The notes beneath the pieces were generated by a model. That model saw nothing but the letters and a program-made list of their open reading frames with translations, was not told where the DNA came from and searched no databases. From positions 1-64,000 of the forward strand of contig JAIEMJ010000032.1 of the NCBI GenBank assembly GCA_019752335.1: 64,000 bases of DNA. The letters run 5' to 3'. The position numbers were made by a program, and so were the translations under genes. Origin of the DNA: Bryobacteraceae bacterium (GTDB taxonomy: Bacteria > Acidobacteriota > Terriglobia > Bryobacterales > Bryobacteraceae). Shown here one piece after another: positions 44,416 through 52,769 of the stretch (the first letter of the stretch is position 1; every line of letters starts with the position of its first letter).

Positions 44416-45006
44416 GTGTCCCGCTCCAAAGACCTCGAGACTCAACTCGCCCGCACCGAACAGCAACTTCGCCTCTTGCAGCAGATCAGCCGTTTCATGA
44501 CTCGTGAAATGAGTCTGCAGGAGATTCTGTCCGGCATCAATCGTTTGATTGTCGAGTTCACCCAAGCCGACTCCTGCTTGATTTATCTGCTGCATGATCG
44601 CGAACTGGTGCTATGCTCCGCCAATAACGCCCCGCCCGAGGCCCTCGGCCGCGTGCGCCTGAAGATGACCGAAGGCTTAACCGGCTGGGTGGCCCGCGAA
44701 CGCCGCCAACTGGCGATCTCTCGCGAAGCCTACCTCGATGCCCGCTTCAAGCACTTCACCACTTTGCGCGAAGACATCTATGAGGCCTTCCTCTCCACCC
44801 CCATCATCGCCCGCAACCGCGTCGTCGGCGTCATCAACGTCCAGCACAAGCTGCCCCATCAACACGGCGGCGACGAGATGGAGATGCTCAGTACCATCGG
44901 CGAACAAATCGGTACCCTGCTCGTCCTGGCCCGCATGAACCCGGACGTAGTCGAGAGCACCAATCACCTGGAGTTGGTCTTTCCGGCCGCCACCAAAAAC
45001 GCATGA
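44416..45006 (+). CDS. GAF-domain protein
   Basis: 196 residues from the GTG start. A short coiled coil (LETQLARTEQQLRLLQQIS) is followed by one GAF domain (about 30-165) with DSCLIYLLHDRELVLCSANN, RLKMTEGLTGWVARERRQLAIS and FLSTPIIARNRVVGVINVQHK. It has the look of the GAF module of PtsP but no PTS enzyme I part. No output domain is present, so it would act as a single-domain sensor binding a small ligand. Its stop overlaps the next start as ATGA. The upstream ATG at 44374 would lie upstream of the -10 site and is disfavoured. Confidence 0.82.
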   Translation: MSRSKDLETQLARTEQQLRLLQQISRFMTREMSLQEILSGINRLIVEFTQADSCLIYLLHDRELVLCSANNAPPEALGRVRLKMTEGLTGWVARERRQLAISREAYLDARFKHFTTLREDIYEAFLSTPIIARNRVVGVINVQHKLPHQHGGDEMEMLSTIGEQIGTLLVLARMNPDVVESTNHLELVFPAATKNA

Positions 45007-46115
45007 AACCCGTCTGGCTCACCTTAGTGCTTTCCTTGGCCTGGGGCCAGTTGCCCCCTGCTGTTCCGCCCAAGCCCGTCGCCGCCAGCACCGTCCCGCA
45101 GTGGCGCGTCAAATTCTTTCACGATAAAAACGACTCCGCCATCGACTTCCGCGAACTCGTCACCCCCGCCCCTGGCGTCGTCTACGCCTTCGGCATCCTC
45201 GCCGAGGACCGCGCCCGCCCCAACGGCGTCCTCGTCCTCTCGCGCGACGCCGGTAAGTCCTGGCAAACCGTGCGTCTGCCCGCCCTGCCCGACTCCGCCA
45301 GCTTCATCGACACCCAGAACGGCTGGCTCTCCACCGCCGACACCGTTCATCGCACCACCGACGGCGGCCTCACCTGGCGTCGCGCGGCCAAGCTCAAGGG
45401 CGTCCGCCGCGTCAAGTTTCTGAACGCCCAGCGCGGCTTCGCCGTCGGCTATCCCAAAGCCGCCTGGTCCACCGCCGACGGCGGCGCCACGTGGGTCAAA
45501 ATTGACGAGGCCGCTCTGCCCACCGCCAAGCCGGAGAACTCCACCTACAACACCATCTCCTTCGCCGACAGCGAACGCGGCATCATCACCGGCTTCTCCC
45601 GCCCCCCCCGCCGCGACGACAGCCGCGCCCCCGCCTGGATGGACCCTGAAAACGAGAAGCGCCAGGTCCCCACGCTCACCCTGGTGCTCGAAACCTCCGA
45701 CGGCGGCAAAACCTGGCGGCATCAGTCCGTCTCTTCCTTCGGCCTCGTCGCCAAAACGATCTTCTACACCTACGGTCTGGGCTTAATGGAATTCTCCGCC
45801 GGCTCCTTCGCCTACCCCAGCGAAGTCATCCACCTGGGAACCTCAAAATCCGTCTTCGCCGAAAAAGACAAAGCCATCCGCGACCTCACCTTCGACGCCG
45901 ACGGCCGCGCCTGGATCGCCGGCATCGAACTGCCCGGCAAGCTCAACCAGTTGCCTATCCCCGCCAAGGTAGTGGTCATGCAAACCATCGATAACCAGCA
46001 TTGGTACCCCACCCCCGTCTCCTATCGCGCCGTCGCCAACAACGTCCGCATCTCCTTCGCCGGCCCCAAAGGCTGGCTCGCTACTGACCAAGGCATGATC
46101 CTCGCCCTCGAATAA
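45003..46115 (+). CDS. exported YCF48/BNR-type beta-propeller protein
   Basis: 370 residues with signal peptide MKPVWLTLVLSLAWGQ. The body has repeated sialidase-type Asp-box blades: SRDAGKSWQTV, TTDGGLTWRRA, TADGGATWVKI and TSDGGKTWRHQ, as in the photosystem assembly factor-like (YCF48/HCF136) propellers found widely in non-photosynthetic bacteria. The start overlaps the GAF stop as ATGA. The partner and function are not known. Confidence 0.83.
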   Translation: MKPVWLTLVLSLAWGQLPPAVPPKPVAASTVPQWRVKFFHDKNDSAIDFRELVTPAPGVVYAFGILAEDRARPNGVLVLSRDAGKSWQTVRLPALPDSASFIDTQNGWLSTADTVHRTTDGGLTWRRAAKLKGVRRVKFLNAQRGFAVGYPKAAWSTADGGATWVKIDEAALPTAKPENSTYNTISFADSERGIITGFSRPPRRDDSRAPAWMDPENEKRQVPTLTLVLETSDGGKTWRHQSVSSFGLVAKTIFYTYGLGLMEFSAGSFAYPSEVIHLGTSKSVFAEKDKAIRDLTFDADGRAWIAGIELPGKLNQLPIPAKVVVMQTIDNQHWYPTPVSYRAVANNVRISFAGPKGWLATDQGMILALE

Positions 46116-46141
46116 CCGCTTCCCCTGGTCTCCTTGCCGCT

Positions 46142-46171
46142 CAGCCAGCCGGGGACGATTGTGACCGGGTG
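46142..46171. repeat. 30-base dispersed intergenic repeat, copy A
   Basis: This sequence occurs again at 49410-49439 with 28 of 30 bases identical. Read on the minus strand both copies encode HPVTIVPGWL in an open frame, with differing sequence on either side. It lies between the propeller gene and the LytS-like kinase. It may be a remnant of a shared gene end or a small repeated element. Confidence 0.6.
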
Positions 46172-46287
46172 GTGGCACGACGTCCCGCCGCCGGTTCACC
46201 CTCCCACCGTCCGGCTCACCCATTTCCCAGAACCACTTCGCCTGCCCGTCCGCCGGCCCGCGCCCCCCTCGCAGTATCGTAAGTAGC

Positions 46288-47367
46288 ATGGCACTACCTC
46301 GGCCCGCCAGGATCCTCGCCGCCTTCACCGGCTGGACCCTGGTGGCGCTCATCTTCGCGCTGCCCCAATTCGGGCCCGCCGGCGACTTCGCCGCGGAACT
46401 CAAGCGTAACCTCGCCAGTTGGTGGGCCTGGGGCCTGGTGGCCATACCCCTCGCCTGGGCTGACCGGCGTCTCCCCGTTGCCGATGCCGCCATCGGGCAA
46501 CGTCTCCTCTACCATCTGCCGCTCAGCCTACTCTTCAGCGTCTTGGTGGCCATCGTGCGCTCCGTCTTGGCCGTCTTGCTCGGATCCTTGCCCATCGAGC
46601 GCTTCGGACCACCAGAACTCCAGCAGACGATTTTCCATCCGCTGTTTCTCTGGACCTGGCTCATCTACTGGTTAATCCTCGCCGGACTCCTCGCCCGCCG
46701 CTACCACCGCCAATACCTCTCCAGCGAACTTCGCGCCGAGCGCCTGGAGCGGCTGTCCACCCAAGCCACCCTCCATACCCTGCGCCTCCAACTCGATCCC
46801 CACTTCCTCTTCAACGCGCTCAACACCATCTCCTCGCAAGTGGAAAGTGAGCCCAAACTCGCCCGGCGCATGATCGAGCACCTCGGTGACCTGCTCCGCC
46901 AAACCATGGAGACCAAGGATCGTTTGGAGGTTCCCCTCAGCGAAGAGTTGGCGCTGCTCGAGCACTACCTCGCCATCCAGCGCATCCGCTTTGGGGATCG
47001 CCTTCGTTTTGAAGCCGACATCGATCCGGGCGTCCGGTTAGCGACGGTGCCCGCCCTTCTTTTGCAGCCGTTAGTCGAGAATGCGATTCGTCATGGTCTC
47101 TCCGCGCGCGCCGCCGGAGGCACCGTTATCGTCTCCGGCCGCCAGCACACCGACGGGCTCACGCTCGAGGTTCAGGACGATGGTGTCGGCTTCCCCACCG
47201 GCTGGACGCCGGATACCGGCGCCGGCTTGGGCCTGTCGATCACCCGCCAACGGCTCGCCGCGGCCTACCCCGGCCGTAGCGGCATCGATGTGCTCCCGCA
47301 TCCCGCCGGGTCTGGCGCCATCGTTCGCGTCTGGCTTCCTTTCCACCTCGCCGGGGAAGCCAAATGA
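46288..47367 (+). CDS. LytS-like sensor histidine kinase
   Basis: 359 residues. Four membrane helices are visible in residues 1-140 (e.g. ILAAFTGWTLVALIFALPQF and FLWTWLIYWLILAGLLA). The His_kinase domain follows with His172 in LDPHFLFNALNTI, and a HATPase_c domain ends with GAGLGLSITRQRLAAAYPG. Signal unknown. The stop overlaps the response-regulator start as ATGA, so the two are translated together. It is smaller than the LytS-like protein at 4380 and only distantly similar. Confidence 0.9.
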   Translation: MALPRPARILAAFTGWTLVALIFALPQFGPAGDFAAELKRNLASWWAWGLVAIPLAWADRRLPVADAAIGQRLLYHLPLSLLFSVLVAIVRSVLAVLLGSLPIERFGPPELQQTIFHPLFLWTWLIYWLILAGLLARRYHRQYLSSELRAERLERLSTQATLHTLRLQLDPHFLFNALNTISSQVESEPKLARRMIEHLGDLLRQTMETKDRLEVPLSEELALLEHYLAIQRIRFGDRLRFEADIDPGVRLATVPALLLQPLVENAIRHGLSARAAGGTVIVSGRQHTDGLTLEVQDDGVGFPTGWTPDTGAGLGLSITRQRLAAAYPGRSGIDVLPHPAGSGAIVRVWLPFHLAGEAK

Positions 47368-48119
47368 CCAGCGCATTGCAGATCCTCATCGTCGACGACG
47401 AGGCGCCGGCCCGCCAACGCCTCGCCGACCTTTTGAAAGCCAACGCGCCCATCGCGGAAGCCAGCGATGGCCGCAGCGCCGTGCGGGCCCTCCAATCTCG
47501 CGCCTTCGACTTGGTCTTTCTCGATATCCAGATGCCCGAACTGGACGGCTTAAGCGTCGTCACCGAGGTCGGTTTCGCCGCCATGCCGCTCACCGTCTTC
47601 GTCACCGCTTATGACCAATACGCCATTCGCGCCTTTGAGGCCAACGCCTTGGATTACTTGCTCAAGCCCTTCAGTGACGAACGCTTTGAGGCCACGCTCC
47701 AGCGCGTCATGCGCAGAAAGGCGGATGACGCCGCCGGCCAGATGCAACGCCTGTTCGCCGGCTTCAGTGCCCACACCCCCGTCCTCCACCGCTTCGTTGT
47801 CAAGTCATCGGGCGTGACGCGCTTCATCGACGCGGCCGAGATCGATTGGATCGAGGCCGCCGGTGTCTATGTCACCCTGCACATCGGCTCCCGGACGATC
47901 CTCCACAGCGGTTTCACCCTGGCCGAACTGGAGGCGAAACTGGATCAGCGAAAATTCGTCCGGGTTCACCGGTCCGCCATCGTGCAACTGGATCGGATTG
48001 CACACCTCGAGCCGATTTCGCACGGAGAATTCGCCGTGCTGCTGAAGGGCGGAGACCGTCTACGGCTCAGCCGGACGTACCGGCCCAAGCTCGAACGGCT
48101 CCTCGGACAGTCGCTCTAG
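47364..48119 (+). CDS. LytTR-family response regulator
   Basis: 251 residues. Receiver domain with Asp-Asp-Glu at 11-13 and phosphoacceptor Asp54 (FLDIQMPELDG); conserved Lys in YLLKPFS. The LytTR DNA-binding domain covers about 140-250 (VKSSGVTRFIDAAEIDWIEAAGVYVTLHIG...VRVHRSAIVQLDRI...YRPKLERLL). It is coupled to the kinase at 46288. Its target promoters are unknown; the beta-helix gene at 48219 is co-oriented and 99 bases downstream. Confidence 0.92.
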   Translation: MTSALQILIVDDEAPARQRLADLLKANAPIAEASDGRSAVRALQSRAFDLVFLDIQMPELDGLSVVTEVGFAAMPLTVFVTAYDQYAIRAFEANALDYLLKPFSDERFEATLQRVMRRKADDAAGQMQRLFAGFSAHTPVLHRFVVKSSGVTRFIDAAEIDWIEAAGVYVTLHIGSRTILHSGFTLAELEAKLDQRKFVRVHRSAIVQLDRIAHLEPISHGEFAVLLKGGDRLRLSRTYRPKLERLLGQSL

Positions 48120-48218
48120 CTCCCGCCCGAATACCTGCCCCATCCGTTTCGGAAACGGCCCGGCCGCTTCGCCAGGAATGTCTCGCCCTCCCGCCGGGGG
48201 AGTGGCTAACCTACCGGC

Positions 48219-49271
48219 ATGAATCTGTTGCCAACTCTCCTCGTAGCGCTAATCCTCTTCGCCGGCACTGCCCCCGCCCAAAAGCTGTTTGTGAACTCGG
48301 CGACGGGCCGTGATTCGGCCGCCGGCACCCAGGAACAACCGCTCCAGTCCTTGCCGGAAGCCGCCCGCCGAGTGAACCAGGCCGCCGGCGCCCCAGCCAC
48401 CGAGATCATCCTGGCGGAAGGGCTCTACGTGCTCACCGAAACCGCCCTCTTCCAGCGCCCGCGCCCGTACTCAGCTTCCGCACGCCTCACCATTCGCGCC
48501 GAGTTTCTGCCCGATGACCCGGCCTGGCACCCTCAACGCATGCCAACCATCGTCACCGCCGTACCGCTCCTGAAGGACACGGCCGGCGAAACCGGCAATG
48601 GGCTCCAGATCGAGGTCAGCCACGCCACCATCCAGGGCCTGCGCTTCACCGGCGGACTGCATTACTTCTACCAGGGCGACCGCCAATTTCGCCGCAGCTA
48701 TCCCATCTGGCGGGACGGAAAAACCCTCGACGATCTCATCGTCTCGCAATGCGTCTTCATCGGCGACGATCACGTCATGCCGCTGCAGGTTGGCGTCATC
48801 GCGAACGGCCATGGCCTGGTCGTCGATCACTGCGTCTTCTACCACGTCAGAAACCCCGTCGTCTTCTGGCGCGCCGAAGGCGGAATCAGCCATCGGAACG
48901 CGATGACCAACTCGTTGGTCTACGGGGCCTCGGTCAGCGGCGTCTGGACCGTGGAGACAGACGGGGCCGACTTCGTTTTCCGCAACAACGTCATCGCCAA
49001 TTCCGCCACTATTTGGATGCGAGAACGCGGAAGCTCCCGTGCCTACCAGGCGGTCAATTGCCTGTTCGCTGGGAACGAGAACGTCGCCGCCTACGGTGGC
49101 GGCGCCGCCGGGCCCGTCACCTTAACCGGCTCCGCGTTTCTCACCCTCCAAGACATGCGACCAGCGGGCAAGATCACCCTGCAAATGGACCAGGGCGCGC
49201 GAGACTACCTGCACATTCTGAAAGGGACCGTGGGATCGTCGCTGCACGCCGGCCTCTTCACCAAAGAGTGA
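48219..49271 (+). CDS. exported right-handed beta-helix protein
   Basis: 350 residues with a signal peptide (MNLLPTLLVALILFAGTAPAQK). The start VNSATGRDSAAGTQEQPLQSLPEAARRV is the first coil of parallel beta-helix proteins (pectate-lyase fold). Repeated short strands follow (IQGLRFTGG, LIVSQCVFIGD, LVVDHCVFYHV, MTNSLVYGAS, FVFRNNVIAN). Such proteins often bind or cleave polysaccharides; no catalytic residues can be assigned by eye. About 99 bases separate it from the response regulator. Confidence 0.75.
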   Translation: MNLLPTLLVALILFAGTAPAQKLFVNSATGRDSAAGTQEQPLQSLPEAARRVNQAAGAPATEIILAEGLYVLTETALFQRPRPYSASARLTIRAEFLPDDPAWHPQRMPTIVTAVPLLKDTAGETGNGLQIEVSHATIQGLRFTGGLHYFYQGDRQFRRSYPIWRDGKTLDDLIVSQCVFIGDDHVMPLQVGVIANGHGLVVDHCVFYHVRNPVVFWRAEGGISHRNAMTNSLVYGASVSGVWTVETDGADFVFRNNVIANSATIWMRERGSSRAYQAVNCLFAGNENVAAYGGGAAGPVTLTGSAFLTLQDMRPAGKITLQMDQGARDYLHILKGTVGSSLHAGLFTKE

Positions 49272-49721
49272 TGCACCACCTCCCCCGCCTGGGCCCATCG
49301 CGTGCCAAGCGCAGAAATTGAAATAATGTCGCTGGCCGCGAAACCAGACAGTTCACGAATTGTGGGAGGAAACTCGCGTGCCGCGCGAATCCAAGGCCAT
49401 GGCGTTGATCAGCCAGCCGGGAACGATAGTGACCGGGTGTTTCTCCGCGGCGATCGGTTTGCTCAACGACCGAATCAGCCCTTCACAAAGGCCCTCGCTT
49501 CGGACGCTGGTTTACGCTTGCTTCCACTTCGGCGCTGGTGAGCCTCCCCGTGGATCCAACTTGGCGCGCCGCCATTTTGCCCCAACCGCGCATCGCCGCC
49601 AGCCAGAAACGCCGTCCCAACAATTTCAAAAAATCACAACCCCCAGCAAAACAACAACTTCCCCCACCATCACCCCCCCAGAAACGCCCGATTCTTTGGC
49701 CCCGCATGCCACCCTAAAATC
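49272..49721. other. intergenic region of 450 bases with gene-like remnant
   Basis: No gene with a start and ribosome-binding site was seen. A minus-strand frame (about 49497 down to 49360) reads LCEGLIRSLSKPIAAEK, then HPVTIVPGWLINAMALDSRG, before a stop. It looks like the end of a protein and contains repeat copy B. The last part (about 49610-49690) is a C/A-rich, strand-skewed stretch just before the ATG at 49722. Confidence 0.5.
49410..49439. repeat. 30-base dispersed intergenic repeat, copy B
   Basis: Matches 46142-46171 at 28 of 30 positions. It lies in the 450-base gap and overlaps the HPVTIVPGWL-coding remnant on the minus strand. Confidence 0.6.
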
Positions 49722-50369
49722 ATGGCCAGACCGATAACCGAAGCCCAACGCGCTGCCTGCCAACGCAACGCCCAAATGTCGACCGGTCCTCGCACCGAAG
49801 CCGGCAAATCCCGCGCCCGCCTCAACGCCGTCAAGCACGGACTCACCGCCAAACTCCCCGTGCTCCCCTTCGAAAACGAAGCCGACTTCATCGAACTCCG
49901 CGACGGCTTCCTCGCCGACTTTGCCCCGAGAAATACCTATGAGAAATTCCTCGTCACCCAGTTAGCCACCCAGGCTTGGCGCATGCTCCGCTGCCAACAA
50001 ATGGAAGTCGGACTCCACACCCTCATGATGAAGCAAACCCTTCACGACCTCCGCTCCCGCGGACTCAACCCCGATAAAGCCCTCGCCGAGACCCCCTTCA
50101 CCGGCTTGGCCGGTACCCTTGAGGAAAAACAGATCCACCATACGTTTTTCCGCTACCAAAACGAGGTCAACCGCTCCTTCGAACGCGCCCGAAAGGCTGT
50201 AGAATCAAGCACTCGCCGGTCCGTTCCGTACGCCTTCCCTCCGCCCGCCGAATCCCTTGCCGCCGCCTCCCCCCAGCCGTCAACTGGTGCCGGCCAGCCA
50301 CTTCACCTGACGCCGCAACAGCCCCCAAGCCAGCCGAATCACCCACACGCACAGCCCCGCGGCCACTAA
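49722..50369 (+). CDS. conserved acidobacterial protein of unknown function
   Basis: 215 residues. The N-terminus RAACQRNAQMSTGPRTEAGKSRARLNAVKHGLTA is a recurring acidobacterial motif, seen in many copies per genome and often beside mobile DNA. The middle is helical (TYEKFLVTQLATQAWRMLRCQQ, RYQNEVNRSFERARKAV). The C-terminal about 40 residues are Pro/Gln-rich and lie opposite the DUF4126 gene, so the stop may have been extended past the original end. Function unknown; domesticated transposon-associated origin is conjecture. Confidence 0.7.
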   Translation: MARPITEAQRAACQRNAQMSTGPRTEAGKSRARLNAVKHGLTAKLPVLPFENEADFIELRDGFLADFAPRNTYEKFLVTQLATQAWRMLRCQQMEVGLHTLMMKQTLHDLRSRGLNPDKALAETPFTGLAGTLEEKQIHHTFFRYQNEVNRSFERARKAVESSTRRSVPYAFPPPAESLAAASPQPSTGAGQPLHLTPQQPPSQPNHPHAQPRGH

Positions 50370-50876
50370 AGCGACCCCGGCAACAATCAGCGGATGCGTC
50401 ATCGTCAGCCATAGCCCCGTCGCGACTGTCGCGTCCTCCGCCAGACTCGTCACCAGGTTCGACACCGGCTCCGGACTCTGGTTCACCAGCAACCGCGTCC
50501 CCGTCTTCGTCGTGTGGCTCAGCAGCGCCATGCCGCCGCCCAGCAGAAAGAAGATCACCTGCATCTTCGGGTCACTCGGCGAAATCAGGCTGAAGGCCAG
50601 CAGCGCGCCGCCCACCGGGCGGATGAAGGTGTGGACGGAGTCCCACAGCGAGTCCAGCCACGGAATCTTGTCGGCGAAGAACTCGCAGACGAAGCCCACC
50701 GCCGCCACCGCGATCACCCACGTGTGCGACACCACGCTCAGGTTCGTCAGTTGCGCGGGCAACTGCCACCAATCGAAACGCAACGCCACGCCCACGGCGA
50801 GTACCGTGGCGTACAAGCGCCATCCCGCTAGCAGACTCAAACTCGCCGCGATCCCGAGCATCTCTAAGGCCGACAT
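50280..50876 (-). CDS. DUF4126 family membrane protein
   Basis: About 198 residues with four or five hydrophobic segments (LEMLGIAASLSLLAGWRLYATVLAVGV, VIAVAAVGFVCEFFADKIPWLDSLWDSVHTFIRPVGGALLAF, VIFFLLGGGMALL, PLIVAGVALVAAGLCVWVIRLAWGLL). WLDSLWDSVHTFIRPVGG is the usual DUF4126 core. ATG at 50876 is used instead of 50894. Its 3' end overlaps the convergent gene at 49722 by 90 bases. Function unknown. Confidence 0.82.
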   Translation of the reverse strand: MSALEMLGIAASLSLLAGWRLYATVLAVGVALRFDWWQLPAQLTNLSVVSHTWVIAVAAVGFVCEFFADKIPWLDSLWDSVHTFIRPVGGALLAFSLISPSDPKMQVIFFLLGGGMALLSHTTKTGTRLLVNQSPEPVSNLVTSLAEDATVATGLWLTMTHPLIVAGVALVAAGLCVWVIRLAWGLLRRQVKWLAGTS

Positions 50877-50926
50877 ACGAGGATTATTACGCAAAGTGGC
50901 CCACGCCGGTTCCGTATACTGAAAGC

Positions 50927-51286
50927 TTGCGGATTCCTTTCCTGGCAGCCGTCGTGGTGCTGGCGAACGTGGTGGGCAATTTCTCGATGAGTTGGGGAAT
51001 GAAGCACCGCGGCGCGGGCGAACCCCTACTCGCTGCCCTCACCAACCCCTTTATCCTCGCCGGCATCGCCCTCCTGATCTTTTGGACCCTGACGCGCATC
51101 ACGCTCCTCTCGCTCGCTGACCTCAGCTACGTCCTGCCCGTCACCGCCGTCGGCTACGTCCTCAGCGCCCTCGCCGGCTGGCTCTTCCTGCATGAGGCGA
51201 TCACGCGCGAACGCGCCGCCGGCATCGCCCTCATCACCGTGGGCGCCATGCTCGCTGGGCGTACAGCACCTAAGGCTACGGCATGA
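50927..51286 (+). CDS. small EamA/SMR-type membrane protein (subunit A)
   Basis: 119 residues with four membrane helices, a half-EamA/SMR-type unit: IPFLAAVVVLANVVGNFSMSWGMKHRG, IALLIFWTLTRITLLSLADLSYVLPVTAVGYVLSALAGWLFLHEAIT and IALITVGAMLAG. The start is TTG at 50927. It overlaps the next gene by ATGA. Two adjacent half-size proteins of this kind normally form a heterodimer (as ArnE/ArnF or EmrE-like pairs do). Confidence 0.8.
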   Translation: MRIPFLAAVVVLANVVGNFSMSWGMKHRGAGEPLLAALTNPFILAGIALLIFWTLTRITLLSLADLSYVLPVTAVGYVLSALAGWLFLHEAITRERAAGIALITVGAMLAGRTAPKATA

Positions 51287-51648
51287 TGGCCTGGCTCCTC
51301 GTGGCCGGCGTCGTCCTCTCCACCGTCGCCGCCGACGTCCTGCAAGCCTCCGAAATGAAGCGGCACGGCGAAATCGCGGATTTCCATCCCGGCCGCCTCG
51401 GCCGCGTCTGGCTGGCCATGTTCCAGCGCCGGTATTTGCTGGCCTCCATCGTCTTTATGGCCACGTCGTTCTTCTGCTTCCTGAAGCTGCTCGAAGTCGC
51501 CGACCTCAGCTTTGCCGTTCCAGCCACGGCGCTCAGCCTGGTGCTCGAAACATTCATGGCCCGTTATGTTTTGAAAGAATCCGTCGGCCCCGCGCGCTGG
51601 GCCGGAGCTTCGCTGGTCGCCGCCGGAGTCTGGCTGCTCGCCCTATGA
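51283..51648 (+). CDS. small EamA/SMR-type membrane protein (subunit B)
   Basis: 121 residues, four membrane helices: MMAWLLVAGVVLSTVAADVLQASEMKRHG, RRYLLASIVFMATSFFCFLKLLEVADLSFAVPATALSLVLETFMARYVL and WAGASLVAAGVWLLAL. The central LLEVADLSFAVPATALSLV matches the LLSLADLSYVLPVTAVGYV of the partner, so the two arose by duplication. Its stop overlaps the start of the glycosyltransferase gene (ATGATG). A lipid-linked sugar transporter role is inferred from context. Confidence 0.8.
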   Translation: MMAWLLVAGVVLSTVAADVLQASEMKRHGEIADFHPGRLGRVWLAMFQRRYLLASIVFMATSFFCFLKLLEVADLSFAVPATALSLVLETFMARYVLKESVGPARWAGASLVAAGVWLLAL

Positions 51649-52769
51649 TGCTCTACCTGCTCTGGGCCGCCGCCGCCGCCACCGCCGGCTATCATCTCGT
51701 CGCCGCCTGGGCCGCGCTCCGCCAATGGCGTAGGTCTCCCGCGACGCCCACCAACCCTGGGCCCGTCTCGATCCTCAAGCCCGTTCGCGGACTCGACCCC
51801 GGCTTCTACGACGCCATCCGTGGCCACGCCCGCCAGGTCTACGCGCCCGGCTTCGAACTCCTCTTCGGCGTCGCCGACCCGGCCGATCCCGCCATCGCCG
51901 AGATCGAGCGCCTGCAAGCCGAGTTCCCGCATCTGCGCATCGCCTGCATTCGGGTGACACACCGCGCGCCCAATGGCAAGGTCGCCGCGCTCGTCGAACT
52001 CGGCCGCGAAGCACGCCATCCGCTCTGGCTCGTCAACGATAGCGACATTGCCGTCGAGCCCGGCTATCTGAACCAGGTGACCGCCCCGCTGGCTGACCCC
52101 GCTGTCGGCGTCGTCACCTGCCTCTATCGCGCCGATTCGCGCGGCGCCGCCGGACGTTGGGAAGCCCTCGGCATCGCCATTGACTTTGCCGCCGGCGTCC
52201 TCGTCGCGCCGCTCGTCGGCATCAAGGAGTTCGGTCTTGGCGCGACGCTGGTCTTCCGCGCCGATGACCTCGCCCGCATCGGCGGCTTCGCCCGCCTCGA
52301 GACCTATCTGGCCGACGACTATCAGTTGGCCCGCCACATCACGCAACTCGGCAAACGCGTCGAGCTCTCGCCCACCGTCGTCGAAACCACGCTGGGCGAG
52401 GACACCTGGCGCGGCATCATCAAGCACCAGGTCCGCTGGGCCCGTACCATCCGCGTCTCGCGCGGCGATGGCTACTGGGGCTTGCCCGTCACCCACGCTG
52501 GCCTCTGGATGGTGATCCTGCTGCTCAGCGGACAATGGGCCGCCGCAGCCCTCGTTCTGCTGGCGCGTTGGGCCAGCGCCTTCGCCACCGGCGTCCTCGT
52601 CCTCCGCAGCCAGGTCGCTCGCGCCGGCTTTTGGCTGGCTCCGCTGTGGGATTGCTTCGCCTTCGGCATCTGGCTGGCGGGCGCCAGATTTAACACCGTG
52701 GAGTGGCGCGGACAGCGACTGGAGTTGAGGCCAGATGGTACTATGAAGCCTAATGACGAGGCGAAATAG
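51645..52769 (+). CDS. hpnI: HpnI-like family 2/21 glycosyltransferase
   Basis: 374 residues. An N-terminal membrane helix is followed by a GT21-type domain: PVSILKPVRGLDPGFYDAI, the metal-binding LVNDSDI (about residues 128-134), the acceptor motif YLADDYQLA (about 220-228) and HQVRWARTIR (about 260-269), the Q/RxxRW site of processive-type enzymes. Two or three C-terminal membrane helices follow. This is the pattern of ceramide glucosyltransferases and of HpnI, which adds N-acetylglucosamine to bacteriohopanetetrol. No hpn partner genes are in the window, so HpnI is a tentative label. Confidence 0.8.
   Translation: MMLYLLWAAAAATAGYHLVAAWAALRQWRRSPATPTNPGPVSILKPVRGLDPGFYDAIRGHARQVYAPGFELLFGVADPADPAIAEIERLQAEFPHLRIACIRVTHRAPNGKVAALVELGREARHPLWLVNDSDIAVEPGYLNQVTAPLADPAVGVVTCLYRADSRGAAGRWEALGIAIDFAAGVLVAPLVGIKEFGLGATLVFRADDLARIGGFARLETYLADDYQLARHITQLGKRVELSPTVVETTLGEDTWRGIIKHQVRWARTIRVSRGDGYWGLPVTHAGLWMVILLLSGQWAAAALVLLARWASAFATGVLVLRSQVARAGFWLAPLWDCFAFGIWLAGARFNTVEWRGQRLELRPDGTMKPNDEAK

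Noticed and set aside
51192-51644. Upstream extension of the HpnI-like frame
   Set aside because: Arg/Pro-rich nonsense overlapping both small membrane genes; ATG at 51645 overlaps the previous stop properly.
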